The notes: generated from the sequence alone by a model not told the origin. DNA of 64,000 nucleotides from Hymenobacter wooponensis (GCF_004745865.1 NZ_SRKZ01000003.1:434001-498000), one strand, 5' to 3'. Shown: positions 52,207 to 60,384, counted from the first letter of the stretch. Numbers and translations: made by a program.

Positions 52207-53487
52207 ATGCACACATTGCCTCTTCTTACCGTTTATAAGTTCGGGGGCGCATCAGTGAAGGATGCCGCCGCAATTCGTAACCTGCGCCAAATCGTAGCCA
52301 CCACTAGCTCCGGCCAAAGCCTGCTAATAGTAGTGTCGGCCATGGGCAAGACTACGAATGCGCTGGAGGACATCTTCCAACTGGCCTACAATGGGCAAGA
52401 ATATGAGGCTGCTTTTGCGCAGCTGGCTGATTTTCATCGCTCAGTTGCGGAAGAACTACGCACCGGAGACGCCACTGCTGATAACCCAGTTGATGAACTG
52501 CTAGAGCAATTGCACGACCGGTTGGCTACCCTTACGCCCGGCGACTATGACAAGCAATACGACCAAATAGTGAGCTTTGGCGAGCTACTAGCTACCCGCA
52601 TTGTGGCTCTGGCACTAGTTGCTCAATGGCTTGATTGCCGCCCTTTGCTCCGTACCGACCATACCTGGAGGGAAGGACGTCTAGACTGGCCTACCACAGA
52701 GCGTAACCTGCGCGCAACGGTACCCGCGTTGTTGCAACAAGGCCACGTAGTTACCCAGGGTTTTTTGGGTGGCACGGCCAGCAGCCACACCACTACCCTC
52801 GGCCGCGAGGGCTCCGATTACACGGCTGCCATCCTGGCCTACTGCCTGGATGCATCGTCGGTAGTGATTTGGAAAGACGTGGCGGGCCTGTTGAATGCTG
52901 ACCCCAAGGTGTTTCGCGATACCGTCCGCTATCCGGAAGTGAGCTACCAGGAGACCATTGAAATGGCATACTACGGTGCATCAGTCATTCACCCTAAAAC
53001 TATTAAACCCTTAGCAGTACGCCAGATTCCGCTGCTGGTGAAGTCGTTTCTGGACCCTACGGCCGAGGGCACCAAGATTCATAACTGCCGCCACGGCCTG
53101 CTGGCTCCGGCTTACATCCGCAAAACTAACCAGTGCCTACTCTCTTTTGAGTCGAAGGATCTCACGTTTATTTCTGAAGAGAACCTGGAAGTGATATTTG
53201 GGGCACTTGCCCAGGTGCGACTCAAAATTCACTTAATGCAGAACTCCGCCATCAGCTTCTCAGTGTGCACTGATTTCTCGGCGTTCCGGCTCGACAAATT
53301 GCTGGGGCTGCTGCGCGACCAGTTTTCCATTCACTACAACACTGGCCTAGACCTATACACAATTAAAAACTATAACGCCGCCAGCATTCGCCGCCTTACC
53401 GAGGACCGGCAGCTGCTGCTGGAACAGCGCACCCGTCAAACTTTTCAGTTTGTGTGCCGGTCCGACTCTCACGAGCATTTGCGTTGA
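52207..53487 (+). CDS. lysC: Aspartate kinase
   Basis: This 426-residue enzyme phosphorylates aspartate, the first step toward lysine, threonine and methionine. Motifs are VYKFGGASVKD (N-terminal ATP/Asp site), LIVVSAMGKTTN, SFGELLATRI, TTTLGREGSDYTAA and VWKDVAGLL-type, ending with ACT-like regulatory segments (QNSAISFSVC). It is a monofunctional kinase without a homoserine dehydrogenase domain. ATG 52207 is used because an upstream frame to 52174 crosses the -7 box. Single gene, divergent from fbp. Feedback amino acid not predictable. Confidence 0.93.
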   Translation: MHTLPLLTVYKFGGASVKDAAAIRNLRQIVATTSSGQSLLIVVSAMGKTTNALEDIFQLAYNGQEYEAAFAQLADFHRSVAEELRTGDATADNPVDELLEQLHDRLATLTPGDYDKQYDQIVSFGELLATRIVALALVAQWLDCRPLLRTDHTWREGRLDWPTTERNLRATVPALLQQGHVVTQGFLGGTASSHTTTLGREGSDYTAAILAYCLDASSVVIWKDVAGLLNADPKVFRDTVRYPEVSYQETIEMAYYGASVIHPKTIKPLAVRQIPLLVKSFLDPTAEGTKIHNCRHGLLAPAYIRKTNQCLLSFESKDLTFISEENLEVIFGALAQVRLKIHLMQNSAISFSVCTDFSAFRLDKLLGLLRDQFSIHYNTGLDLYTIKNYNAASIRRLTEDRQLLLEQRTRQTFQFVCRSDSHEHLR

Positions 53488-53614
53488 TAGAATCCTGTAG
53501 GCCAGCTACTCAGCCAGTCGGCGGGGCCGCACCAGATAGGTAGGCTGGCTTGAGCATAATTGCGTTTTTAGAGGCATCAAGCCATAATCATTGCCCAGCA
53601 AGAGTGCATCTGCT

Positions 53615-53622
53615 TATCTTTG
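53615..53622 (+). promoter_or_regulatory. -7 box of the Fur-family gene (TATCTTTG)
   Basis: TATCTTTG matches TAnnTTTG and ends 20 nt before the GTG at 53643. It makes an upstream TTG start at 53550 unlikely. Confidence 0.65.
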
Positions 53623-53642
53623 CGGAGAATCATTCTTGTCTG

Positions 53643-54104
53643 GTGAGCCATTCGTCCGAATCTTTTCCTCTCCCCACTCCTCCTTCCCAGAGTCACTTAC
53701 GCGGCCGTTTGGGGCAGGCAGGCCTACGGGCTACCCGCCAGCGGGTGGTTATTTTGGAAAGCCTCTTGATGCTGCCCGGTCATCCTACGGCGGAGCAAGT
53801 TCATCGACGGGTGGTGGAGCAAGAGCCTACCGTTTCGTTGGGTACCGTCTATAAAGCGTTGGATTCCTTTGTGGCCGCTGGGCTCACGCGCCGCGTGGCA
53901 TCTGCTGAGGGAGCTTCTCGCCGGTATGATGCCGACTGCTCTGAGCATCACCACCTGTTCTGTACCGATACCCAGGAGATTATTGACTACTGCGACCCGC
54001 AGCTAGACCTCTTGATTCGTGAATTTTTTGCTGCCCGGGGCCTGAAAAACTTTCAGCCTCACTCCTTCTCCCTGCACGTTACTGGTGTGAAAGGCAAAAA
54101 CTAA
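53643..54104 (+). CDS. Fur-family transcriptional regulator (PerR-like context)
   Basis: This 153-residue metal-dependent regulator has the Fur winged helix (LRATRQRVVILESLLMLPGHPTAEQVHRRV, TVSLGTVYKALDSFVAAGL) and a sensor domain with DADCSEHHHLFC (His102-104). The usual structural-zinc CxxC after HHHLxC is not present; single cysteines occur at 99, 107 and 117, so zinc binding may be altered or absent. Translation most likely begins at GTG 53643, 20 nt after a -7 box; the open frame continues to a TTG at 53550. It sits 96 nt before a 2-Cys peroxiredoxin, so control of peroxide defence is a reasonable inference. Confidence 0.9.
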   Translation: MSHSSESFPLPTPPSQSHLRGRLGQAGLRATRQRVVILESLLMLPGHPTAEQVHRRVVEQEPTVSLGTVYKALDSFVAAGLTRRVASAEGASRRYDADCSEHHHLFCTDTQEIIDYCDPQLDLLIREFFAARGLKNFQPHSFSLHVTGVKGKN

Positions 54105-54200
54105 TTCGGCCATCCTTAAAGACTGAGCGTATAACCCTGACTTACAGGCGCATTACGCAACCCTAAACAGACTTACTTTTCATTTTAATTTTTCAGACTC

Positions 54201-54839
54201 ATGTCAGTTCTTGTTGGCAAACGCGCTCCTTCTTTCAAAGCTACTGCTGTTATCGACGGCGAATTTGAGGAGGACTTCTCTCTCGACCGCTACCTGGGCA
54301 AGAAGCACGTTATTTTCTACTTCTACCCCGCCGACTTCACGTTTGTGTGCCCCACGGAAATCATTGCTTTCCAGGAGCGTCTGGCTGACTTCGAGGCTAA
54401 AGGCGTAGCCATTGTAGGCTGCTCTACCGACACGCACTTCTCGCACTTTGCCTGGTTGCAGACTGCGCGCGACAATGGCGGCATCGAAGGTGTAACGTAT
54501 CCCTTGGTAGCCGACGCTACCAAAACTATTGCTGCTAACTACGACGTGCTGGGTGGTCACTTCGACTACAACGAAGCCGGTGAGATGATCTTCGTAGGTT
54601 CGCCCCTGGCCTACCGTGGCCTGTTCTTGATCGACAAAGACGGCATCGTGCGTCACCAAGTGGTAAACGATGGTCCGCTGGGCCGTAGCATCGATGAGGC
54701 TATGCGCATGGTGGATGCTCTGCAGTACTTCGAGAAGAACGGCGAGGTGTGCCCCGCTAACTGGGAGGAAGGCAAAGAAGCTATGTCGGCCACCCGTGAA
54801 GGTGTCGCTAACTACCTCGGCAAGCAAGCTGCCCACTAA
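54201..54839 (+). CDS. Typical 2-Cys peroxiredoxin (AhpC/Prx1)
   Basis: This 212-residue enzyme reduces H2O2 and organic peroxides. Peroxidatic Cys50 lies in PADFTFVCPTE and resolving Cys184 in NGEVCPANWEEG, with the family Thr and Arg near them (Thr47, and Arg in GPLGRS). Length and the C-terminal arm fit the eukaryote-like Prx1/AhpC group, which needs thioredoxin or AhpF as reductant; no ahpF is in the window. The preceding Fur-family gene suggests peroxide control. Codon use is strikingly regular, consistent with high expression. Its own terminator follows. Confidence 0.96.
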   Translation: MSVLVGKRAPSFKATAVIDGEFEEDFSLDRYLGKKHVIFYFYPADFTFVCPTEIIAFQERLADFEAKGVAIVGCSTDTHFSHFAWLQTARDNGGIEGVTYPLVADATKTIAANYDVLGGHFDYNEAGEMIFVGSPLAYRGLFLIDKDGIVRHQVVNDGPLGRSIDEAMRMVDALQYFEKNGEVCPANWEEGKEAMSATREGVANYLGKQAAH

Positions 54840-54890
54840 GCACTTGCACTAGTGGCCCGCTACCGGCACCTAGGCCAGTACTTAAATTGT

Positions 54891-54926
54891 AAAAAGCCCC
54901 AGCCGTTACGGCTGGGGCTTTTTTTA
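54891..54926 (+). terminator. Terminator after the peroxiredoxin gene
   Basis: Arms AGCCCCAGCCG and CGGCTGGGGCT are flanked by A5 and T7 runs, 52 nt after the stop. Confidence 0.9.
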
Positions 54927-54956
54927 TGAAGTTGCTAGTGCGGGAGCAGAACCGCG

Positions 54957-54964
54957 TACTTTTG
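54957..54964 (+). promoter_or_regulatory. -7 box of the GNAT gene (TACTTTTG)
   Basis: TACTTTTG ends 4 nt before the ATG at 54969, again implying a leaderless or nearly leaderless transcript. Confidence 0.6.
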
Positions 54965-54968
54965 CACC

Positions 54969-55457
54969 ATGATCCTTCGCCGGGCCACCTTGGCTGATAT
55001 TCCGCACATCGGGCAGTTGTTCTACGATACCATCACCCAGATCAACTCCGCCGACTACTCCCCCGATCAGGTGGAGGCGTGGCGGGGTGGGTGGCAGAAT
55101 ACGGCGGGGTGGCAAGCCAAGGTAGAAGCCCAGCATTTTCTGGTAGCCGAAGCGCCCACTGGCCTTGCGGGCTTCGCCTCTCTGCGCCCCGATGGCTACC
55201 TCGATTTTCTCTTCGTCAGTGCTCAGCACCAGCGCCAAGGAATAGCAAAGCTGCTGTTGCACGCCCTGCTGCAACAAGCCACTCTGCTAGGCCTGCCCAC
55301 CGTTCATACCGATGCGAGCCGCACCGCCCGCCCGTTCTTTGCGCATTACGGGTTTGAAGTAGAAGGGCAGCAGCAGCCAGTAATTCGCGGGGTAGAAGTT
55401 CCCAACTTTCGAATGGTGAAACTCCTTACTGTTCTTCACTCAGATACTCAGCTTTAA
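54969..55457 (+). CDS. GNAT-family N-acetyltransferase
   Basis: This 162-residue acetyltransferase has the GNAT fold: MILRRATLADIPHIGQLF, then the acetyl-CoA-binding motif A in LDFLFVSAQHQRQGIAKLLLHALLQQA (V-x-x-x-x-Q-R-x-G), and ARPFFAHYGFEVEG near the end. The acceptor (small molecule, peptide or tRNA) cannot be predicted. It is translated 3 nt upstream of waaA, so the two are surely one transcript. Confidence 0.9.
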   Translation: MILRRATLADIPHIGQLFYDTITQINSADYSPDQVEAWRGGWQNTAGWQAKVEAQHFLVAEAPTGLAGFASLRPDGYLDFLFVSAQHQRQGIAKLLLHALLQQATLLGLPTVHTDASRTARPFFAHYGFEVEGQQQPVIRGVEVPNFRMVKLLTVLHSDTQL

Positions 55458-55460
55458 CCC

Positions 55461-56711
55461 TTGCTTTTTCTGTATTCTTTTGGTCTGCGCCTCTACGCCA
55501 TGCTGCTGCAGTTAGTGGCTTCTTTCGTGCCCAAAGCGGCGCGTTGGGTGGAAGGTAGGCAAGGCCTGTTACCTCGCATTCAGGCCGCTCTACTCCATGA
55601 AACGGCACCGCTAGCCTGGTTCCATTGCGCTTCATTAGGTGAGTTTGAGCAAGGCCGCCCCTTGATGGAAGCCTACGCCGCTCAATATCCTCAACATAAG
55701 ATTGTGCTGACGTTTTTCTCGCCTTCAGGCTACGAGGTACGTCAGAATTGGCCCGGCGCGGCCTACGTGTTTTACCTGCCCCTCGATACGGCTGCAAATG
55801 CCCGGGCCTTTCTGGATGCCGTGCGGCCCCGGTTGGCCGTGTTTGTAAAATATGAGTTCTGGTATTACTTCCTCACGGAGCTGCACCGCCGCCAGATTCC
55901 AACCATCAGCGTGTCGGCCATCTTCCGGCCAGAGCAAAGCTTCTTCCGTCCTTGGGGAGGCTTTTTCCGGCGCATACTAGGGCGGTTCACCCATATTTTC
56001 ACCCAGAATGATGAGTCAGTAAGATTACTGCGCGAGGCTGGCCTAACGCAAGCCAGCAAGGCTGGCGACACTCGCTTCGACACGGTGGTACGTACCGCGG
56101 CGGCTCCACCACGCTCCCTACCGCTGGTGGAAGCGTTTGTGCAAGACCGGGCGCCGGTGTTTATCATCGGGAGTAGCTGGCCCGAAGACCTTCCCGCTCT
56201 CACGCCCCTGCTGCAGCAATACCAGCAGCAGCTCCGCTTCATTGTGGCACCCCACGAAATCAGCGAAACCAATCTGCGGTTAGTGGAGCAGGCGCTGCCG
56301 GGGCAAGTGGTACGATACTCCCAGGCTGATGCAGCCACTGTAGGCCAGTCGCGCGTCCTGCTCATGGACAACGTGGGGCTGCTGAGCCAGCTTTACCGCT
56401 TTGGGCAGTATGCCTACATTGGTGGGGCGTTTGGCAAGGGCTTGCATAATACGCTGGAAGCGGCGGCTTTTGGGCTGCCTCTTTTCTTTGGCCCTACGTA
56501 TGGCAAGTTTCAGGAGGCCAAGGATCTGGTGGCGCTGAACTGCGCATTTCCCATTCAGCAGCCCAACGACTTACTCCGCAGCTTTGCGTATCTCTACCAT
56601 GATGAGGCGGCTCGGCTACGTGTCCTGGATGACAGCCTCGAATACGTACACCAGAGCAGCGGTGCTACCGAACGAATTATGCGCTGGATAGAAGGTAAAG
56701 TAGTGAAATAA
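55461..56711 (+). CDS. waaA: 3-deoxy-D-manno-octulosonate (Kdo) transferase
   Basis: This 416-residue GT30 enzyme adds Kdo to lipid IV-A in lipopolysaccharide core synthesis at the inner membrane. It begins with a short membrane-associated helix (LLFLYSFGLRLYAM), has the catalytic base Glu61 in CASLGEFEQGRP, VFVKYEFWYYF, SVSAIFRPEQSFF, and the C-terminal donor-binding GGAFGKGLHNTLEAAAFGLPLFFGP. Translation starts at TTG 55461, the only candidate that keeps the family N terminus. Number of Kdo residues added (mono or bifunctional) is not determinable. Confidence 0.94.
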   Translation: MLFLYSFGLRLYAMLLQLVASFVPKAARWVEGRQGLLPRIQAALLHETAPLAWFHCASLGEFEQGRPLMEAYAAQYPQHKIVLTFFSPSGYEVRQNWPGAAYVFYLPLDTAANARAFLDAVRPRLAVFVKYEFWYYFLTELHRRQIPTISVSAIFRPEQSFFRPWGGFFRRILGRFTHIFTQNDESVRLLREAGLTQASKAGDTRFDTVVRTAAAPPRSLPLVEAFVQDRAPVFIIGSSWPEDLPALTPLLQQYQQQLRFIVAPHEISETNLRLVEQALPGQVVRYSQADAATVGQSRVLLMDNVGLLSQLYRFGQYAYIGGAFGKGLHNTLEAAAFGLPLFFGPTYGKFQEAKDLVALNCAFPIQQPNDLLRSFAYLYHDEAARLRVLDDSLEYVHQSSGATERIMRWIEGKVVK

Positions 56712-56833
56712 TGCCGCGCTGAGCCTGTTGCCCCCGGGCGTTGCCAGTACCGCCTAGGCCACTAGGATGTAGAATTCCTACTTCACCATTTAACTACTTT
56801 ACCTCTCCCAACTTCACCTTTCACCATTCCCCT

Positions 56834-57760
56834 ATGACGGGTATTGTTGTTAAATCCACGGGCTCGTGGTATGTAGTGCGCGAACTTGCCACGGGGCAGC
56901 TGCACCGCTGCCGCCTGCGTGGCAAGTTCAAAAACAAGGGTCTCAAAGTAAGCAACCCCTTGGCCGTTGGCGACCAGGTAGATTTTACTGTGGAGGAGCA
57001 AACGGAAGGTGCCGGTGTAATTCACCACATCGAACCGCGCCGTAACTACATCATCCGACGCTCCGTGCATAAGAGCGAGCATGCCCACATTGTAGCCGCC
57101 AATCTCGATCAGGCCCTGCTAGTAGTCACGCTGGCTTCGCCGGCCACGTCTTTTGGGTTTATTGACCGGTTTTTGGTGACAGCAGAGGCCTACCACATCC
57201 CCGTCACACTTCTCTTTAACAAGACTGATATCTACGATGAAGATTTGCTGGATTACCAGGAGCAAATAGCCAAGATGTACAAGCGTGTGGGCTACCCCAG
57301 TCTGCGCAGCTCAGCACATACCGGCGAAGGTGTTAGTGACATTGATGCGCTTCTGGACAATAAGGTAAGCCTACTCTCGGGCCACTCCGGCGTAGGAAAA
57401 AGTACCCTTATTAATGCCTTAGTCCCTGACCTCGATCTAAAAACGGCCGAGATAAGCCAGTTCTCCGATAAAGGCGTGCACACCACCACCTTCGCCGAGA
57501 TGCTGGAAGTGCGGCCAGGCACCTACCTCATCGATACACCCGGCATTAAGGAACTAGGGCTAGTAGACGTTAAGAAGGGCGAGCTGGCGCATTACTTCCC
57601 CGAGATGCGGGCCCTGCTCAACCAGTGCCGCTACCATAACTGCCAGCACATTCACGAGCCGGGCTGCGCCGTGCGCGAAGCCGTGGACAAAGGCAAAATT
57701 GCCCTCCCCCGCTACGACAGCTACGTGAGCATGCTGGAAGGCGACGATAACCGCCATTAG
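56834..57760 (+). CDS. rsgA: Small-ribosomal-subunit GTPase RsgA (YjeQ)
   Basis: This 308-residue GTPase assists late 30S maturation. It has an N-terminal OB fold (about 1-75), a circularly permuted GTPase with NKTD (G4) before LLSGHSGVGKSTLINAL (G1), switch-I region VHTTTFAE, and DTPGIKELGL (G3), and a C-terminal zinc knuckle Cys-x5-Cys-x-His-x5-Cys (CRYHNCQHIHEPGC). The circular order is diagnostic. ATG at 56834 starts MTGIVVKSTGS; the frame extends to 56741 through a pyrimidine-rich leader. Confidence 0.96.
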   Translation: MTGIVVKSTGSWYVVRELATGQLHRCRLRGKFKNKGLKVSNPLAVGDQVDFTVEEQTEGAGVIHHIEPRRNYIIRRSVHKSEHAHIVAANLDQALLVVTLASPATSFGFIDRFLVTAEAYHIPVTLLFNKTDIYDEDLLDYQEQIAKMYKRVGYPSLRSSAHTGEGVSDIDALLDNKVSLLSGHSGVGKSTLINALVPDLDLKTAEISQFSDKGVHTTTFAEMLEVRPGTYLIDTPGIKELGLVDVKKGELAHYFPEMRALLNQCRYHNCQHIHEPGCAVREAVDKGKIALPRYDSYVSMLEGDDNRH

Positions 57761-57915
57761 ACTTGCGGGTGAACAGAACGTGGGCTGACTGGTTAATTAG
57801 GCTTTGTTGCAGGACCTAGGCCTCGTGGCAGCGTATACAACGTAGGGGCTTAGCCCGCCACCTAGGCCTGTTCCAAGCAGCAGTTACATTTTCACTTGTC
57901 ATCACTTCATTACCA

Positions 57916-58800
57916 ATGTCGCACACCGTTGCCTTTTTGGGCCTGGGAAGCATGGGGCTGGCTATGGCCACCAACTTGCTGAAGGCCGGTCATCAGCTTA
58001 CCGTTTACAACCGCACTGCCAGCAAAGCCGACGAACTTAAGGCGCAAGGTGCCAAAGTAGCTGCCACGCCAGCTGAGGCCGTACAGGATGCTGATTTCGT
58101 GTTTACCATGGTCACCGACGATGCTGCCCTTCAGGAAATATGCTTGGGCACTGATGGCATCTTGCCTGCCATGAAGGCCGGCGCCATTCACGCCTCCTGC
58201 AGCACCGTAGCGCCCGGCACCAACCGCCGTCTGGCCGAGGAGCACGCCGCCCACGGCAGCCACCTCATTGCTACGCCCGTGTTCGGCAAGCCTGATGTGG
58301 CGGCAGCGGGCAAGCTGTGGCTGGCCTCCGCCGGTGCCGATGCTTCGGCCCGCGAGAAGGTGCGGCCGTTGCTGGAGGCGCTAGGCCAGGGCGTGCACGA
58401 TTTCGGCGACGACCCCGGCGCGGCGAGTGTGGTAAAACTTTGCGGCAACTTCATGCTGGGTGCTGCCATTGAGGCCATGGCCGAAGCCTTTACGCTGGCC
58501 CAGAAGAGTGGCCTAGATCGGCAGCAGGTGTATGAGTTTTTCACCAGCACCATCTTCAACACGCCCATCTACAAAAGCTACGGCAAGCTGGTGGCCGAGC
58601 GCCACTACCAGCCGGTGGGCGCTCCGCCGGCCATCATCCGCAAAGATCTGCGCCTGGTGCTGGATGAGTCACGCGCCCAGACGGCCCCGATGCCCTTCGC
58701 CAACATCATTCACGACAACCTCTCCACTACTGTAGCTAAGAATGAGCAGGTAGACTGGGCCGGCTTCGCGGAGCGCGCCGCCGAAAACGCCGGCCTCTAG
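57916..58800 (+). CDS. NAD(P)-dependent beta-hydroxyacid dehydrogenase (GLYR/3-HIBADH family)
   Basis: This 294-residue oxidoreductase has the Rossmann motif VAFLGLGSMGLAMATNLLKAG, a substrate-binding ASCSTVAPGTNRRLAEEHAAHG (3-HIBADH signature area), the SGGxGxA-like and the catalytic Lys region SVVKLCGNFMLG (Lys near 174). Family members act on 3-hydroxyisobutyrate, tartronate semialdehyde, glyoxylate or succinic semialdehyde; the substrate is not fixed. Its TAG stop lies in CTAGGCC. Cytoplasmic, apparently single gene. Confidence 0.9.
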   Translation: MSHTVAFLGLGSMGLAMATNLLKAGHQLTVYNRTASKADELKAQGAKVAATPAEAVQDADFVFTMVTDDAALQEICLGTDGILPAMKAGAIHASCSTVAPGTNRRLAEEHAAHGSHLIATPVFGKPDVAAAGKLWLASAGADASAREKVRPLLEALGQGVHDFGDDPGAASVVKLCGNFMLGAAIEAMAEAFTLAQKSGLDRQQVYEFFTSTIFNTPIYKSYGKLVAERHYQPVGAPPAIIRKDLRLVLDESRAQTAPMPFANIIHDNLSTTVAKNEQVDWAGFAERAAENAGL

Positions 58801-58809
58801 GCCAGTCAG

Positions 58810-58862
58810 GTAGCCGAGTTCTGCGAGTTGTTCCACTTCAGCCCTTCGCAGAACTCGGCTAC
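58810..58862 (+). terminator. 17-bp perfect hairpin after the dehydrogenase gene
   Basis: Arms GTAGCCGAGTTCTGCGA (58810-58826 and 58846-58862) enclose a 19-nt loop and are followed by TTCTTTA. It is tandem with the next hairpin. Confidence 0.65.
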
Positions 58863-58890
58863 CTTCTTTAACCAGCTGCTTTCCTACCAC

Positions 58891-58922
58891 AAAAAAGCCC
58901 GGCTGAAGCAGCCGGGCCTTTC
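58891..58922. terminator. Bidirectional terminator between dehydrogenase and fasciclin genes
   Basis: A6 and T3 flank a stem AAGCCCGGCT/AGCCGGGCCTT with one bulge and a 5-nt loop, 27 nt after the fasciclin stop on the minus strand and 90 nt after the dehydrogenase stop. Confidence 0.8.
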
Positions 58923-58948
58923 TAACCAATCAGGAAATCTTAGGGGAG

Positions 58949-59584
58949 CTATTTGCCTTCCGGCAGCAAAACATTATCAATTAGGTGAGTAACGCCGTTG
59001 CTGGAAATCACATCGGGAGTTTCCACATTGGCGTTGTTGATCATCACTTTGCCATTTTTCACCGACACCTTAATTTTCTCACCGTTCACGGTCGTCAGCT
59101 CTTGGCCATCTTTCAGGTCCTGAGCCAGCAAGCGGCCGGCAATTACGTGGTAGGTGAGCACGCCTTTAAGCTTCTCCTTGCTCTCGGGCTTCATCAAACC
59201 AGCCAGTGCGCCTTTGGGCAGCTTGTCGAAGGCAGCGTTGGTGGGCGCAAAAACCGTAAATGGGCCCGTACCGCTAAGCGTACCATCAAGGCCGGCAGCC
59301 TGCACGGCTTTCACCAGGGTAGTTACGCTCTTGGCCTGCACTGCATTCTGCACAATTGTGCGGTCGGGCGTCATGGCCACGCCGTCTACCATTACGCCTT
59401 CTTTCTTGCCCATCCGAGCCGAGTCGGAAAGCATAGCTGTGGAATCAACGGTAGTTTCGGTGGTAGTTTCAGTGGCAGCAGTAGTTTCTTCAGCCGACTT
59501 ATTTTCGCCGCAGCTAATGAGGCCGAAGGAAACAGTACCAGCCGATAGTAAGGCTAGCGTGGTGATACGCAGAGTCTTCTTCAT
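58949..59584 (-). CDS. Fasciclin (FAS1) domain lipoprotein
   Basis: This 211-residue protein has a lipobox FGLISC with Cys25, a Thr/Glu-rich linker (about 28-60) and one FAS1 domain with FTVFAPTNAAFDKLP (H1) and a C-terminal TPDVISSNGVTHLIDNVLLP containing the second conserved box. FAS1 domains mediate adhesion or protein contacts. Here it is lipid-anchored in the envelope. ATG 59584 starts the signal; the frame runs to 59641. Monocistronic. Partner unknown. Confidence 0.93.
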   Translation of the reverse strand: MKKTLRITTLALLSAGTVSFGLISCGENKSAEETTAATETTTETTVDSTAMLSDSARMGKKEGVMVDGVAMTPDRTIVQNAVQAKSVTTLVKAVQAAGLDGTLSGTGPFTVFAPTNAAFDKLPKGALAGLMKPESKEKLKGVLTYHVIAGRLLAQDLKDGQELTTVNGEKIKVSVKNGKVMINNANVETPDVISSNGVTHLIDNVLLPEGK

Positions 59585-59703
59585 AAGAAGGTAGAACAGG
59601 GTTTGGTAAGGGAGAGAAAGGATAGTTTTACCGGAAGCCAAGCTTCAGGAGATGCTTACGCAACTCGCCCATAACTCGGATGTTTGAGGGCGCCTAAATT
59701 GGC

Positions 59704-59711
59704 TACATTTG
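59704..59711 (+). promoter_or_regulatory. -7 box of the cyclophilin gene (TACATTTG)
   Basis: TACATTTG matches TAnnTTTG and ends 66 nt before the ATG at 59778. Confidence 0.55.
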
Positions 59712-59777
59712 CGCCCCTTATGCACCGGCATCGGCCGTGCTTGCGTATACGCACATCACCCAACATTTCTACCATCC

Positions 59778-60239
59778 ATGAAAACTGCCGAAATCCACAC
59801 CAATAAAGGTGTAATGAAAGTGGAGTTCTATGAGCAGGATGCTCCGAACACCGTGAAAAACTTCACCGATCTGGCTCAGAAAGGCTTCTACGACGGCCTG
59901 AAGTTTCACCGCGTTATCCCCAACTTCGTGATTCAGGGCGGCTGCCCCAACACGCGTGAGGGCGCGAAAGGCATGCCTGGCACCGGCGGCCCCGGCTACA
60001 AGATTGACTGCGAGCTGACCGGCGACCATCAGTACCATGAGCGCGGCGCCCTGAGCATGGCGCACGCCGGCCGTAACACGGGCGGCTCACAGTTCTTCAT
60101 CGTGCACGACCGTCAGAACACCGCCCACCTCGACCGTAACCACACTGTGTTCGGTAAAGTGGTAGAAGGCCTGGACATCATCGACCAGATCAAGCAGAAC
60201 GATACCATCGAGAAAATCGTGGTAAGCGAGCAGGCCTAG
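59778..60239 (+). CDS. Cyclophilin-type peptidyl-prolyl isomerase
   Basis: This 153-residue enzyme isomerises X-Pro bonds. The active site shows [15 protein letters not shown] with the catalytic Arg, QGGCPN, AMHGR-equivalent [16 protein letters not shown], and an active-site His (LDRNHTVFG) where many cyclophilins have Trp, typical of cyclosporin-insensitive bacterial forms. There is no signal peptide, so it is cytoplasmic. ATG 59778 starts [11 protein letters not shown], as expected for the family; the open frame extends to 59709 across the -7 box. The TAG stop is in GGCCTAGGCC. Confidence 0.95.
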   Translation: MKTAEIHTNKGVMKVEFYEQDAPNTVKNFTDLAQKGFYDGLKFHRVIPNFVIQGGCPNTREGAKGMPGTGGPGYKIDCELTGDHQYHERGALSMAHAGRNTGGSQFFIVHDRQNTAHLDRNHTVFGKVVEGLDIIDQIKQNDTIEKIVVSEQA

Positions 60240-60251
60240 GCCAGCCTGCAA

Positions 60252-60299
60252 TAACAAAAAAGCCCCGCGTACCTGTTGGTACGCGGGGCTTTTTTGTTA
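60252..60299. terminator. Bidirectional terminator, 21-bp perfect stem
   Basis: Arms 60252-60272 and 60279-60299 with a 6-nt loop combine A/T tracts and a GC core (AGCCCCGCGTAC), between the convergent cyclophilin and AAA+ genes. Confidence 0.9.
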
Positions 60300-60368
60300 T
60301 TCCGGACGAAGTGAGAAATCTGAGTTGGCATTTAGGCCAGGTATCAGATTTCTTGCTCTGCTCGGAAT
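60299..60368. repeat. REP-like imperfect palindrome (ATTCCG...CGGAAT)
   Basis: Outer ATTCCG/CGGAAT and inner perfect AGAAATCTGA/TCAGATTTCT (60314-60323 and 60344-60353) make a 70-bp imperfect palindrome right after the terminator. Its minus-strand translation begins VIPSRARNL, a phrase I associate with spurious proteins read through widespread bacterial palindromic repeats. Confidence 0.75.
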
Positions 60369-60384
60369 GACAGGCAAGTGATAC

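Noticed and set aside
54204..54836. A 210-codon minus-strand frame covering nearly all of the peroxiredoxin gene
   Set aside because: It is the exact antisense of a highly biased gene, starts and stops with it, and shows no known motif.
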